From Thioalkalivibrio sp. ALMg11 (GTDB taxonomy: Bacteria; Pseudomonadota; Gammaproteobacteria; Ectothiorhodospirales; Ectothiorhodospiraceae), in contig NZ_KB898879.1 in the NCBI RefSeq assembly GCF_000377905.1, positions 1 to 64,000 of the forward strand: a DNA stretch of 64,000 nt, read 5' to 3'. The notes under the pieces are model-generated. The model saw nothing but the letters and a program-made list of their open reading frames with translations, did no database searches and was not told the origin of the DNA. Shown piece by piece: positions 16,953-27,053 of this stretch (the stretch's first letter is position 1; every line of letters starts with the position of its first letter). The position numbers and the translations under genes are program-made.

Positions 16953-18149
16953 CTATCCGTGGCCGAACTCGCGGGCGACGTAGTCGATGTCCTTGTCACC
17001 CCGTCCGGAGAGATTGGCGAGGATCGTCGTGCCCGGGTTCTCGCGGCCGTGCTTCATGGCCCAGGCCACCGCATGGGCGCTTTCCAGCGCCGGGATGATG
17101 CCTTCGGTGCGCGAGAGCTGGTAGAAGGCATCCAGGGCCGCGTCGTCGTTGATCGCGTGGTAGGCGACGCGCTCGGTGGTCTTGAGGTAGGAGTGCTCGG
17201 GGCCGACGCCGGGGTAGTCCAGCCCGGAGGCGATGGAGTGGACCGGGGCCGGGTTGCCGTCCTCGTCGGCCAGCAGCATGCACTTGAAGCCGTGGATCAT
17301 GCCGGGCTTGCCGTAGGTCATGGTGGCCGAGTGCTCGCCGAGCTTGGTGCCGCGCCCCAGCGGCTCCACGCCGTTCAGCTGCACCTGGTCGTCCTCGATG
17401 AAGCCGGCGAACATGCCCATGGCGTTGGACCCACCGCCGACGCAGGCCACCACGTGATCAGGGAGTTCGCCGCCACTCATCTCCAGGTACTGCTCGCGTG
17501 CCTCGATGCCGACCACCGCCTGGAAGTTGCGCACCATCAGCGGGAACGGGTGCGGCCCGACCACGGACCCGATCGCGAACAGGGCCTCGTCTGCCTGCGA
17601 CAGGTAGGACTGGAAGGCGGAATCCACGGCCTCCTTCAGCGAACGTCCGCCGAAGGACACGGGCACCACCTGGGCCCCCATCAGCTTCATGCGGGTCACG
17701 TTGGGTGATTCCTTGGCGATGTCGATCTCGCCCATGTGGATCTCGCACTCCATGCCGAAGTAGGCGGCCGCGGTGGCCAGCGCGACGCCGTGCTGGCCGG
17801 CCCCGGTCTCGGCGATCAGCTTGCGCTTGCCCATGTGCTTGGCCAGCAACGCCTCGCCCATGCAGTGGTTCAGCTTGTGTGCGCCGGAGTGGTTCAGGTC
17901 TTCGCGCTTGAGGTAAATCTGCGCGCCCACCGAGCGGCTCAGGTTATGGGCGTAGTACACCGGCGTCGGGCGCCCCTGGTAGTGCTTGCGGATGTAGCGC
18001 AGCTCGTTCAGGAAGTCCCCGGAGCGCGCCAGGGTCCGATAGGCGTGGTTGATCTCGGCGAAATGCGGCTCCAGCTCCGGTGGCAGGAAGGCGCCGCCGA
18101 ATTCGCCAAAGTAGCCTTCCGGGTTGGGGTAGTCCTTGAGATACGACAT
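16953..18149 (-). CDS. trpB: Tryptophan synthase beta chain, stand-alone copy
   Basis: This 398-residue PLP enzyme condenses indole and serine. The PLP lysine lies in [11 protein letters not shown] and the catalytic Glu in [11 protein letters not shown]. The phosphate-binding loop is [10 protein letters not shown] and the monovalent-cation region [18 protein letters not shown] is clear; the end has [13 protein letters not shown]. Length is normal. Some blocks differ from the usual sequence ([35 protein letters not shown]). There is no trpA or trpF next to it, so it may be a second, TrpA-independent copy. The start is [15 protein letters not shown], the usual beginning; longer forms have no support. 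Confidence 0.88.
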   Translation of the reverse strand: MSYLKDYPNPEGYFGEFGGAFLPPELEPHFAEINHAYRTLARSGDFLNELRYIRKHYQGRPTPVYYAHNLSRSVGAQIYLKREDLNHSGAHKLNHCMGEALLAKHMGKRKLIAETGAGQHGVALATAAAYFGMECEIHMGEIDIAKESPNVTRMKLMGAQVVPVSFGGRSLKEAVDSAFQSYLSQADEALFAIGSVVGPHPFPLMVRNFQAVVGIEAREQYLEMSGGELPDHVVACVGGGSNAMGMFAGFIEDDQVQLNGVEPLGRGTKLGEHSATMTYGKPGMIHGFKCMLLADEDGNPAPVHSIASGLDYPGVGPEHSYLKTTERVAYHAINDDAALDAFYQLSRTEGIIPALESAHAVAWAMKHGRENPGTTILANLSGRGDKDIDYVAREFGHG

Positions 18150-18241
18150 GGGCGGTCTCGGTGCCAGGTTGGTGGGCCGGGTCCATATCATCCGTTCCCG
18201 GAACCCGATTGCCAACCCGTGTGGGTCCCGAGCAGCGGTCT

Positions 18242-18865
18242 CTAAGCGGAAAAAGGCAGGTCGTTATAGCGGATTACGCGGTCCATCTGGGCCGGGTCGA
18301 GCTCGAGGCCGTAGTCCTGCTGCAGACGGGTGTTCAGTTCGGCGGCGGTGGTCGGGGCCGGGTCCATCTCGCGGGCGAACTGGCCGACATCCTCGATGAT
18401 GGCCCAGGGGTAGAGGATCCAGCGCCACTCCTGCACGGCCTGACTGTGGAAATCGGCGCGGCAGTGGGTGCTGGTCTTTTCATGCAGCACGGCGGTGCGC
18501 ACGGTGGCCGGCTCGAAGCCCTCCAGGTGGGGGCGGGCGGCCACCAGGGTGTCGCCGGAGTCGTTGACGTCGTCCACCAGCAGGACCCGTTCACCGCGCA
18601 CATCCCCGGCCAGCGGGACGGTTACCGCCGCTCGCTGTTTTTCACGGGCACCCGAGGTGTAGTGCTCGACCTTCAGGCTGAGCAGCTTGTGCACGTGGAG
18701 GAAGTCGCACAAAAAGCGCGCCGGCATGAATCCGCCGCGGGCGATGGCGACGATGCTGTCCGGCCGAAAGTCGCTGGCCCGTATCTGGCGTGCCAGGTCG
18801 TCGGCGGCGCCGACCACCTCCTCGACCGAGATCAACTGCACGGGCATCTTGCCGGGTTCAGCCAT
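18242..18865 (-). CDS. Purine-type phosphoribosyltransferase
   Basis: This 207-residue protein has the PRPP loop [14 protein letters not shown], an early [16 protein letters not shown] and a C-terminal [15 protein letters not shown]. These are features of xanthine/hypoxanthine phosphoribosyltransferases of the Gpt-like archaeal type. Its ATG overlaps the end of pncA by eight bases, and it is last in the macro-pncB-pncA unit. It may therefore act on a base tied to NAD salvage rather than general purines. The exact substrate cannot be read from sequence. Confidence 0.82.
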   Translation of the reverse strand: MAEPGKMPVQLISVEEVVGAADDLARQIRASDFRPDSIVAIARGGFMPARFLCDFLHVHKLLSLKVEHYTSGAREKQRAAVTVPLAGDVRGERVLLVDDVNDSGDTLVAARPHLEGFEPATVRTAVLHEKTSTHCRADFHSQAVQEWRWILYPWAIIEDVGQFAREMDPAPTTAAELNTRLQQDYGLELDPAQMDRVIRYNDLPFSA

Positions 18866-19436
18866 GCTCGGCGATCTCCACGCCCGCTTCCTTCATCTTC
18901 GCGCGCGCCTCCGTGCCGCCCTGCGGCGAAATCGGCAGCGAGGCATAAGGGATCAGGTGAACGTCAAACCCTTCCTTGCGCCCGTCCAGGGCGGTTGCCG
19001 CCACGCATACGTCCAGGGCCAGTCCGCCCAGCCAGATGCGCGTCACACCTCGGTGGCGCAGTTCGTCCGCCAGCCCGGTCTGGTCGAAGGCGGAGTACTG
19101 GTCCTGATCGAAGCGTACCCCCTTGGTGACCTTGATGGTGCCGGTGGGCAGGGCCAGGTCCGCGTGGAAGCGTGCCCCGGGCGAATCCTGCAGGCAGTGC
19201 GGGGGCCAGGGCCCACCTCGTTCCGCGAAGCTCGCATGTCCGGCCGGGTGCCAGTCGCGCGAGGCATAGACCGGAATATCCAGCGCGGCGGCCGCCTCCA
19301 GCCAGCGGTTAAGTTCCGGGATCACGGTATCCCCGTCCTCGATGGCCAGCGCGCCGCCGGGGCAGAAATCGTTCTGTACGTCGATCACCAGCAGGGCGTC
19401 GCCGGCTTGCAGGTGATTGTGCGGATCGTTAGTCAT
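18858..19436 (-). CDS. pncA: Nicotinamidase
   Basis: This 192-residue cytoplasmic amidase converts nicotinamide to nicotinate. The triad is visible: Asp in LLVIDVQNDFCPGG, Lys in TIKVTKGV and Cys in GGLALDVCVAATAL. Zinc-site residues appear in RDWHPAGHASF. It overlaps pncB by eight bases on one side and the phosphoribosyltransferase on the other. Its product is the substrate of PncB just upstream, so the gene order follows the Preiss-Handler salvage route. Confidence 0.93.
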   Translation of the reverse strand: MTNDPHNHLQAGDALLVIDVQNDFCPGGALAIEDGDTVIPELNRWLEAAAALDIPVYASRDWHPAGHASFAERGGPWPPHCLQDSPGARFHADLALPTGTIKVTKGVRFDQDQYSAFDQTGLADELRHRGVTRIWLGGLALDVCVAATALDGRKEGFDVHLIPYASLPISPQGGTEARAKMKEAGVEIAEHG

Positions 19437-20850
19437 TTGAGTGGTCTCCGTCTCCAGTTTCGGACGTTCGACCCGATGCGGCGTAGCGGGCCTGAATGGT
19501 GCGGGTCACTGCATCCTGATGGGCCTGCAGCGCCGGACTGATGGCCACAGGGTACGGCGTTTCGGCGGGCTCGATGGCGCGGATCCCGGGCGGCAGTTGT
19601 TCCAGTTGCCCGCGGGCATATTCGCGCAGCGTATCCAGGTCGCGAGCATGTCCCGGCAGGCGCTGGCCGTCACGCATCACGGGCTGCAGCAGCGGCTCCC
19701 CGGGCTGGGTCTCATCCTCGCGCCCGATGGTGTCGCCCGCGAACCGGTTGCCTTCCCGACGCCGATAGATCTGCTTGGCGCCCGGCAGAATGGGCTTGCC
19801 GCTGGAGAGCTTGAGACGCCCCTCGCCGGCGTATTCGGCCAGCTTGTAGGCAATGTCCAGGTCGGGGGCATCGGTGGCAATGCCCATGCTGGTGCCGACC
19901 CCGAAGGCATCGATCGGTGCAGCGTGTGCCAGCAGCTCGGCAATCACGTCTTCGTCGAGCCCGCCGCTGGCGAAGATCCCGACCCGTTGCAGGCCCGCAT
20001 CATCCAGCATTCGTCGTGCCTGCCGCGCCAGCGCTCCCAGGTCACCGGAGTCGAGGCGAACGGCGCGTACGCGGAAGTCATCGCCCAGCTCACGGTTCAG
20101 CTCGATGACCCGGCGCACCCCTTCGAGGGTGTCGTAGGTATCCACCAGCAGGACCGTTTCCGGATAGAGACGGGCAAACGCGGCGAAGGCCTCGGATTCG
20201 TCATGGTGCGCCTGGATGTAGCTGTGGGCCATGGTTCCGCTCACCGGTACGCCGTACTGCTTGCCTGCCAGTACATTGGAAGTGCTGGCGACGCCCGCGA
20301 TATGGAAGGCGCGCGCGCCCTTCAGTGCGGCATCCAGCCCGTGCATGCGGCGAGCCCCGAAATCGACCACCGGCCGGCTGCCGGCCGCGGTCACCAGGCG
20401 GGCGGCCTTGCTGGCCTGCACCGTTTGCAGATGAATCTGGTTCATCACCAGGGTCTCGATCAGCTGGGCCTCGGGGAGCGGCGCGGTGACCTCGAGGATG
20501 GGCTCGTTGGCGAAGACCGGGGTGCCCTCGGGCACGGCGCGGACCGTGCCGGAGAAGCGGAAGGTCTCCAGCCAGCGCAGGAACCGGTCGGAGAAGCGGT
20601 CGAGGCCGCCCAGGTAGTCGAGATCCGACGGCTCGAAACGCAGGCCTTCGAGTTGTTCCAGGACCGTATCCAGTCCGCAGGCCAGGAGGTAGTTGCGTCG
20701 GTGCGGCAGGCGGCGCACGAACAGACTGAAGACCGCCGACTCGTGCAGGTCCTCTTCGAAATAGGCCTGGAGCATGGAGAGCTCGTAGAGGTCGGTGAAG
20801 AGCGCCAGGCCGTCGCCATTCGCGGTCATTGTGCGCCCGGCCCCGGTCAT
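19429..20850 (-). CDS. pncB: Nicotinate phosphoribosyltransferase
   Basis: This 473-residue enzyme makes nicotinate mononucleotide from nicotinate and PRPP. Motifs include LFTDLYELSMLQAYF at the N-terminus, RPVVDFGARRMHG, SNVLAGKQYGVPVSGTMAHS, RAVRLDSGDLGAL and FASGGLDE. It is of the longer two-domain bacterial type. The ATG at 20850 overlaps the macro-domain stop as ATGA, supporting that start; an internal ATG seven codons later is less likely. It sits between the macro gene and pncA in one operon. Confidence 0.92.
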   Translation of the reverse strand: MTGAGRTMTANGDGLALFTDLYELSMLQAYFEEDLHESAVFSLFVRRLPHRRNYLLACGLDTVLEQLEGLRFEPSDLDYLGGLDRFSDRFLRWLETFRFSGTVRAVPEGTPVFANEPILEVTAPLPEAQLIETLVMNQIHLQTVQASKAARLVTAAGSRPVVDFGARRMHGLDAALKGARAFHIAGVASTSNVLAGKQYGVPVSGTMAHSYIQAHHDESEAFAAFARLYPETVLLVDTYDTLEGVRRVIELNRELGDDFRVRAVRLDSGDLGALARQARRMLDDAGLQRVGIFASGGLDEDVIAELLAHAAPIDAFGVGTSMGIATDAPDLDIAYKLAEYAGEGRLKLSSGKPILPGAKQIYRRREGNRFAGDTIGREDETQPGEPLLQPVMRDGQRLPGHARDLDTLREYARGQLEQLPPGIRAIEPAETPYPVAISPALQAHQDAVTRTIQARYAASGRTSETGDGDHSND

Positions 20851-21380
20851 GCGCTCAGCTCCTCCAGGATCCGGACGTGGATGTCGTGATCATCCTTGCT
20901 GTGCAGCACGAAGCGGATATGGCTGACGGCATCCAGTCGAGGCGTAGCGGCGATCACGGTCTCCAGGGCGATGCGGGCGGCTTCCTCGACTGGGTAGCCG
21001 AAGGCCCCGGTGGACAGCGCGGGAAACGCGATACTGGCGGCTCCGGCCTCCTCGGCGCGGGTGAGGGCGTTGCGATAGCAGGCCGCCAGAAGGCGGCTGG
21101 CCGGTTCGTCGTGCCCGTAGACCGGCCCCAGGCAGTGGATCACGAAGCGATTGGGCAGGTTGTGGGCGCCGGTCAGTACGGCCTGTCCCGGCTCGATCGG
21201 GGCCAGGGGCTGGCACTCGCGCTCCAGCCCGGGCCCCGCGGCGCGGTGGATGGCCCCGGCCACGCCGCCCCCGGGCCGCAGCCAGGCGTTGGCGGCATTG
21301 ACGACCGCATCCATGTCGCGCTGGAGGGTGATATCGCCCGTGGTGCATTCGATGGTGACGCCGTGGACCTTGACGCGCAT
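20847..21380 (-). CDS. Macro-domain ADP-ribose hydrolase (O-acetyl-ADP-ribose deacetylase-like)
   Basis: This 177-residue macro domain shows GDITLQRDMDAVVNAANAWL, GGGVAGAIHRAAG (diphosphate loop), YRNALTRAEEAGAASIAFPA and LSTGAFGYP. These residues bind ADP-ribose and support hydrolysis of O-acetyl-ADP-ribose or mono-ADP-ribosyl groups, as in YmdB. It is first in an operon with pncB, pncA and a phosphoribosyltransferase. That location suggests recycling of NAD breakdown products. Assignment to this operon rests on the ATGA overlap with pncB. Confidence 0.9.
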   Translation of the reverse strand: MRVKVHGVTIECTTGDITLQRDMDAVVNAANAWLRPGGGVAGAIHRAAGPGLERECQPLAPIEPGQAVLTGAHNLPNRFVIHCLGPVYGHDEPASRLLAACYRNALTRAEEAGAASIAFPALSTGAFGYPVEEAARIALETVIAATPRLDAVSHIRFVLHSKDDHDIHVRILEELSA

Positions 21381-21475
21381 GTGTTCTCCCCCGGTCTCTG
21401 AATGGTCTCGGCCACTTCGGCCCCTGCCTCAAGCATAGGGCACCCATTTCGGTCGGGTGAACAGTCGATCCCTAC

Positions 21476-22471
<996 letters not shown>

Positions 22472-22563
22472 GTGCCTGATTGTACGCCGGCGCCTGCCCG
22501 CTGCAGGCGTCGGCAATCACGGCGGGGTCTATAGTCGAAGGGAGGCATTGCGGAGGGCGCGCC

Positions 22564-23034
22564 ATGAGTATTGCCAGGACCCTGAACAACTTTATGGACG
22601 AGCATGCGGTGACTTACCAGCTGGTGCACCATCCGCATTCCGAGTCGGCCAGCCGCACCGCCGAGGCGGCCCATGTGCCGGGCGACGCCGTGGCCAAGGC
22701 GGTACTGCTGGTGGAGGACGGGCAGTATCTGCTGGCCGTTGTTCCCGCCACCCGCCGCGTGAAACTGGGGCAGTTGCACCGGTTGCTGGGCGAACACGTG
22801 GGCCTGGCCACCGGCGGTGAGGTTGCCAGCGTCTTCGCCGACTGCGAGCGTGGTGCGATCCCCGCCCTTGGGCCCGCCTACGGGCTGGCGACCCTGGTGG
22901 ATGAAAGCCTGCTGGAGCAGCCGCACGTGTACTTCGAGGCCGGCGATCACGAGTCGCTCGTCCAGCTGCGCGAAGCGGACTTCGTGTACCTGCTGGGCGA
23001 GGCGAGGCACGGCCAGTTCAGTGCGCATGTGTGA
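22564..23034 (+). CDS. YbaK/EbsC-domain aminoacyl-tRNA deacylase
   Basis: This 156-residue single-domain protein resembles free-standing editing domains that hydrolyse mischarged tRNA. It has VTYQLVHHPHSESA, the catalytic-type lysine in AKAVLLVEDGQY, the substrate loop ERGAIPALGPAYGLAT and VYFEAGDH. GGAGGG lies close before the ATG. It is followed in the same direction by the deaminase gene after about 95 bases. Which tRNA it clears cannot be told from sequence. Confidence 0.87.
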   Translation: MSIARTLNNFMDEHAVTYQLVHHPHSESASRTAEAAHVPGDAVAKAVLLVEDGQYLLAVVPATRRVKLGQLHRLLGEHVGLATGGEVASVFADCERGAIPALGPAYGLATLVDESLLEQPHVYFEAGDHESLVQLREADFVYLLGEARHGQFSAHV

Positions 23035-23128
23035 CATTAAATCCATCAGCGACTCGAGGTTGTGGAGTCGATTTTGCGCCACCCGTTCGTCTATGGTCGG
23101 GCCGAATGCTGCGAGTTGAGGCGACTGA

Positions 23129-23575
23129 ATGACGACGATGGATCCGTTTCTGGAGATGGCGCTGGACGAGGCGCGCGAGGGCCTGGGCGAGGCGGGGATC
23201 CCGATCGGTTCGGTGCTGGTGCACCGGGGCGAGGTGATCGGGCGTGGGCACAACCGGCGGGTGCAGCAGGGCAGCGCGATCCTGCATGCGGAGATGGATG
23301 CGTTGGAGAACGCCGGCCGCCAGCCGGTGCAGGTGTATCGCGAATGCACGCTCTACACCACGCTTTCACCCTGTGCGATGTGCAGCGGGGCCATCGTGCT
23401 GTACGGCATCCCGCGAGTGGTGATCGGGGAGAACGAGTCGTTCCTGGGGGAGGAGGCGTGGCTGCGCGGTCACGGCATCCAGGTGGACGTGGTCCAGGAC
23501 CCGGGCTGCCGCGAGCTGATGCGTTCGTTTATCGAGACGCACCCCGAGCTGTGGCACGAGGATATCGGCCACTGA
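23129..23575 (+). CDS. Nucleobase deaminase, close to yeast-type cytosine deaminase Fcy1
   Basis: This 148-residue zinc deaminase has LHAEMDALEN (His ligand and catalytic Glu) and LSPCAMCSGAI (two Cys ligands). The flanking wording is strikingly like Saccharomyces Fcy1: GIPIGSVLV, GRGHNRR, QGSAILHAEMDALENAGR, LYTTLSPCAMC, YGIPRVVIGEN and a C-terminal WHEDIGH. TadA tRNA deaminases differ in these regions. Deamination of free cytosine is therefore the best guess; guanine or other bases are alternatives. A repeat element begins about 40 bases after its stop. Confidence 0.85.
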   Translation: MTTMDPFLEMALDEAREGLGEAGIPIGSVLVHRGEVIGRGHNRRVQQGSAILHAEMDALENAGRQPVQVYRECTLYTTLSPCAMCSGAIVLYGIPRVVIGENESFLGEEAWLRGHGIQVDVVQDPGCRELMRSFIETHPELWHEDIGH

Positions 23576-23616
23576 GCCGGTTAGCCGGCGTGAGAGCCGG
23601 GCCCGGCGTTTCCCTC

Positions 23617-23902
23617 AGGGAGATGCTGATCCATTCGCGCCTCCGCGTTGGCGCCCCATTTTTTCCGAGACAAGGCGCGGTGCGCAGCGCCGTAGTCATT
23701 CTACGGTCAAGCGGCGCAACGCAGTATCGGGGAAAATGGGGCACCAACCCCTTGAGGGCTCGGCCGCCTTTGCCTTCTAAATTCGGGCCCGCTGACCGTG
23801 TTGCGGCTCGCGAATAAAGCTCGGCTATGCGTCACTCACCGAGCCTTGTCAGCGAGCAAAATCAGTTCGAGCGCGGAGGCGCGAATGGATCAGCATCTCC
23901 CT
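23617..23902. mobile_element. MITE-like element with 31-bp perfect terminal inverted repeats
   Basis: Bases 23617-23647 (AGGGAGATGCTGATCCATTC...) and 23872-23902 are exact reverse complements over 31 bases. The interior (about 220 bp) holds further hairpins and sequence shared with the copies at 29395-29694 and 42809-43124, such as GTTGGCGCCCC, GAGACAAGGCGCGGTGCGCAG and TTGTCAGCGAGCAAAAT. No protein is encoded. It fills the whole 326-bp gap between the cytosine deaminase gene and the next gene, whose TGA stop overlaps its last base. It is non-autonomous; the source transposase is not in the window. Confidence 0.8.
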
Positions 23903-24975
23903 CAGGGTGTCTCGAGCCGCTGCTGATCGGCGTAGGGGTAGTCGCTGGCCTCCAGGTTTTCCTGAAAGGTCTCCAGGCGTTCCACGGCGAGGTCCGTGCG
24001 GTTGAACTGGGCAATGTGGAACAGGGCATCCCCCTCGTTGATCAGCGGCAGGTTGAGCTGACCGATGATGATGCCGGAGGCCGGGGCGAGGATCTCGGCC
24101 TCGGTCTCGCCAAAGGGGTCGGAGACGATCGCCAGGCGGGTCTGGTCGCGGACCACGCGGTCCCCGTGGCGCACGAAGGTGCGCAGGATGCCGCTTTGCG
24201 GCGCGCGGACCCAGCCGCTGGTGCGCGCCATGATGGGTTCCTTGGGCGGGCGCCGGCGTACGGCCGGCAGCATCCCCAGGTGACGCATGACCTCGATGAT
24301 GCCGTGCACCCCGCCGCGTATGGAGAGCTCGTCGAAGCGCAGGGCCTCGCCGGCCTCGTACAGCAGGATGGGGACGTCCCGTTCCGCGGCGGCTTCGCGC
24401 AGGGAGCCGTCGCGCAGGGCCGAGTTGAGGATCACCGGGGCCCCGAAGGCGCGCGCCAGATCCAGGGTCTCGGCGTGATCGAGGTTGGCGCGGATCTGCG
24501 GCAGGTTGGAGCGGTGGATGGCGCCGGTGTGCAGGTCGATGCCGTGGGTGCAGTGCTGCACGATCTCGCGCATGAACAGGCGCGCGACGCGAGCCCCCAG
24601 TGAGCCCTTCGGCGAGCCGGGGAAGCAGCGGTTCAGGTCACGCCGGTCCGGCAGGTAGCGGCTCTGGTTGATGAAGCCGTGCATGTTGACCACAGGGATG
24701 GCAATCAGTGTGCCCTTCATGCGCCGCAGGGCCGGCACCTTCAGCAGGCGGCGGATGATCTCGACGCCGTTGATCTCGTCGCCGTGGATGGCGGCGCTGA
24801 CGAACAGCACAGGCCCCTTGCGGCGACCGCACAGCACCTGTACCGGCATGTTGGTCGGCGTGTGGGTGTACAGCGCCCCCAGTTCCAGCTCCACTGTGCG
24901 CCGCTCGCCGGGTCGGGTGGTGGTGCCGCCAATCGTGATCGGCTGGTTGCGCAGCGACCGGGGTATGCCGGGCAT
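23902..24975 (-). CDS. Succinylglutamate desuccinylase/aspartoacylase-family protein, RimK-linked
   Basis: This 357-residue zinc carboxypeptidase-like protein has the metal motif AAIHGDEINGVEI, then NMHGFINQSRYLPDRRDLNR and GIDLHTGAIHR (second His ligand). The C-terminal part (about 255-330) is lipoyl-like beta structure, as in the AstE/AspA family. It sits directly after rimK and the retropepsin-like gene on the same strand, a grouping common in gammaproteobacteria. It may trim amino-acid amides, but its substrate is unproven. The stop codon lies on the end of the adjacent repeat element. Confidence 0.87.
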   Translation of the reverse strand: MPGIPRSLRNQPITIGGTTTRPGERRTVELELGALYTHTPTNMPVQVLCGRRKGPVLFVSAAIHGDEINGVEIIRRLLKVPALRRMKGTLIAIPVVNMHGFINQSRYLPDRRDLNRCFPGSPKGSLGARVARLFMREIVQHCTHGIDLHTGAIHRSNLPQIRANLDHAETLDLARAFGAPVILNSALRDGSLREAAAERDVPILLYEAGEALRFDELSIRGGVHGIIEVMRHLGMLPAVRRRPPKEPIMARTSGWVRAPQSGILRTFVRHGDRVVRDQTRLAIVSDPFGETEAEILAPASGIIIGQLNLPLINEGDALFHIAQFNRTDLAVERLETFQENLEASDYPYADQQRLETP

Positions 24976-24993
24976 CAGGGAGCCACCGAATAA

Positions 24994-25033
24994 CGTGCAT
25001 ATTCACGCGCGCGTCGCTTTTGCGTGCTCATCA
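24994..25033. repeat. Probable fragment of the inverted-repeat element
   Basis: The 15 bases GTCGCTTTTGCGTGC here are identical to a stretch just inside the left end of the element at 42809-43124. The flanking bases also resemble its end. No partner terminus is nearby, so this looks like a decayed or truncated copy within the rimK operon. Confidence 0.4.
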
Positions 25034-25072
25034 GCCGCTGCGAGTGAAGTGTAGCCCTGCGACTCGAGGACA

Positions 25073-25978
25073 CTAGCCGCTCCCTTTGGTCTTCGTCCGG
25101 TTGGGCTTGGCGTTCTTCTCGATGAACTCGATGATCATGCCCGCCACGTCCTTGCCCGAGGCATTCTCGATGCCCTCCAGGCCGGGCGAGGAGTTCACCT
25201 CCATCACCACCGCGCCATGGTTGGAGCGCAGCAGATCCACGCCACAGACGTTCAGGCCCATGACCTTGGCCGCGCGTACGGCCGTGGCACGTTCTTCCGG
25301 GGTAATCCGGCACAGGGAGGCGCTCCCGCCGCGGTGCAGGTTGGAGCGGAACTCGCCTTCCTTGGCCTGGCGCTTCATCGCGGCGACGACCTTGTCCCCG
25401 ATGACGAAGCAGCGGATGTCCGAGCCCTTGGCCTCCTTGATGTACTCCTGCACCAGGATGTGCTGTTTCAGGCCCATGAAGGCCTGGATCACGCTTTCGG
25501 CGGCCTGCTTGGTCTCGGCGAGCACCACGCCCAGCCCCTGCGTGCCTTCCAGCAGCTTGATCACGCAGGGCGCGCCGCCCACGGTCGCCAGCAGGTCATC
25601 GATGTCGTCCGGCGAGTGGGCAAACCCGGTTACCGGCAGGCCGATGCCGCGGCGCGAGAGCAATTGCAGGCTGCGCAGTTTGTCGCGCGAACGCGAGATT
25701 GCCACCGACTCGTTCAGCGGATAGACGTTCATCATCTCGAACTGCCGCAGGATGGCGGTCCCGTAGAAGGTGATCGAGGCCCCGATCCGCGGGATGACCG
25801 CGTTGAACTGGTCGAGGATGTCGCCCTTGTAGTGGATCTGCGGGCTGTGCGCGGTGATGTTCATGTAGCAGCGCAATGGATCCACCACGCGGACCTCGTG
25901 GCCCCGCTGGTCCGCGGCCTCAACCAGGCGTCGGGTGGAATAGAGTTTGCTGTTGCGCGAAAGGATGCCGAGTTTCAT
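25073..25978 (-). CDS. rimK: RimK-type ATP-grasp glutamate ligase (ribosomal protein S6 modification)
   Basis: This 301-residue ATP-grasp enzyme adds glutamate residues to the C-terminus of ribosomal protein S6. It begins [20 protein letters not shown]. It has the [11 protein letters not shown] segment, the ATP-binding [17 protein letters not shown], the [17 protein letters not shown] motif and the metal-binding [15 protein letters not shown]. Length matches E. coli RimK. Its ATG overlaps the stop of the upstream retropepsin-like gene as ATGA. A basic tail ([13 protein letters not shown]) ends it. Confidence 0.94.
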   Translation of the reverse strand: MKLGILSRNSKLYSTRRLVEAADQRGHEVRVVDPLRCYMNITAHSPQIHYKGDILDQFNAVIPRIGASITFYGTAILRQFEMMNVYPLNESVAISRSRDKLRSLQLLSRRGIGLPVTGFAHSPDDIDDLLATVGGAPCVIKLLEGTQGLGVVLAETKQAAESVIQAFMGLKQHILVQEYIKEAKGSDIRCFVIGDKVVAAMKRQAKEGEFRSNLHRGGSASLCRITPEERATAVRAAKVMGLNVCGVDLLRSNHGAVVMEVNSSPGLEGIENASGKDVAGMIIEFIEKNAKPNRTKTKGSG

Positions 25979-26478
25979 TCAGGCGCCTGCTGGGCTGTTG
26001 AGAGTGAAGGTCGATGGCTGGCGACAAACGAGGTCTGGGGGTCGACAAGGAAGCGACCGCGCATGGCCTCGCGGCCGAGCAGCATGCGAAAAAGCATGGT
26101 ATCGCGGCTGGTCAGGGAAAGTTCAACCGGCAAAACCAGGGCACCAAGTTGTACGTGGGTGATGATGAAGTAGCGCTCCCCGGTGTGGCCACCGGAATCA
26201 GTCACCTTGCGGACATCCAGCACCGGTGCCTCACACCAGATTTCGGTCTCGGAATCGTGCTGGTGGGGGTGAATGCCGAAGCGCACCCACTCGTGGCCAT
26301 CGCGAGTGAAGGGTTCGATCCGGAAGGTATGCAGCGCGGAACTGCGTGCGCCGGTATCGACCTTGCACTTGATCGCGGGGATGCCGAGATCGGGCAGGCC
26401 GACCCATTCGCGCCAGCCGAGGATGGGCCGGTCGCGGATATCGGGTGGGGTCTGGCTGGAAGGGGACGGGCGATCCAC
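25975..26478 (-). CDS. RimK-associated retropepsin-like (ATP-dependent zinc protease family) protein
   Basis: The 167-residue protein has [32 protein letters not shown], where VDTGA is the aspartic-protease-type active-site turn. [18 protein letters not shown], the matching second motif, comes near the end. The family is called ATP-dependent zinc protease or RimB and is typically coupled to rimK. Whether it cleaves the glutamate tail added to S6 is debated. The GTG start was picked because GGGAG lies six bases upstream and residue numbering matches the family. It is translationally coupled to rimK. Confidence 0.82.
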   Translation of the reverse strand: MDRPSPSSQTPPDIRDRPILGWREWVGLPDLGIPAIKCKVDTGARSSALHTFRIEPFTRDGHEWVRFGIHPHQHDSETEIWCEAPVLDVRKVTDSGGHTGERYFIITHVQLGALVLPVELSLTSRDTMLFRMLLGREAMRGRFLVDPQTSFVASHRPSLSTAQQAPE

Positions 26479-26588
26479 GTCGGCTCCCGGAAAGTAAAGG
26501 ATGGAAGCCTCACTATAACGAATCGCCGGCCCGGCGCGAGTGACCTGCGGCGGGTCACCTGCTCCCTGTACGGGGGACGAGGAAGTGC

Positions 26589-27053
26589 TTAGTCCTCGGC
26601 GATTGCCGCGTTGGTCAGGTTGTTCAGCGCATTGCTCATGGTATCGAGGATGTCGTCGCGGTCCTCGATCCCGTGGCGCTCGGCTATCCATTCCGGATCG
26701 TTGTAGGCCAGCCAGGTCTGGCCGTCCGCGTCGGTCCACGCCAGGGCCTTCATCGGCAGGTCGATGCCGGCCGTCTGCTGGCTGGTGAACATTTGGCTGC
26801 CCAGCGCCGGGTTGCCAAACATCAGGAGTTCGGTCGGGCCGAGTTCGATATCCACGCCGTCCGCCTTGGCGGCGTGATCCCAGCGCAGGGCGACGCCGAT
26901 ATCGTTGGCCGCCAGGGCGTTCTCCAGCCGGTCCAGGGTTTCGGAGGCCGAATGCGGGCTGGCCTTGGCGATCATCCCGGGTACGTCGGCGGCCAGCACC
27001 GGGGTCGCGGTCAGGGCCAGGGGCAGCAGGACGGTCAGTAGCGTCTTCTTCAT
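26589..27053 (-). CDS. Secreted DUF302 protein
   Basis: This 154-residue protein has a clear signal peptide (MKKTLLTVLLPLALTATPVLA) and therefore acts in the periplasm. The mature part is a DUF302 domain: GMIAKASPHSASETLDRLENAL, then GPTELLMFGNPALGSQMF and a tail with WLAYNDPEWIAERHGI. DUF302 has no agreed biochemical role; some members occur with sulfur or metal stress genes. A secreted DsrE-like gene is immediately upstream on the same strand, 220 bases away. Confidence 0.85.
   Translation of the reverse strand: MKKTLLTVLLPLALTATPVLAADVPGMIAKASPHSASETLDRLENALAANDIGVALRWDHAAKADGVDIELGPTELLMFGNPALGSQMFTSQQTAGIDLPMKALAWTDADGQTWLAYNDPEWIAERHGIEDRDDILDTMSNALNNLTNAAIAED

Noticed and set aside
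23617-23902. Insertion sequence with transposase
   Set aside because: About 290 bp with no coding frame of transposase type, so only a non-autonomous element can be supported.
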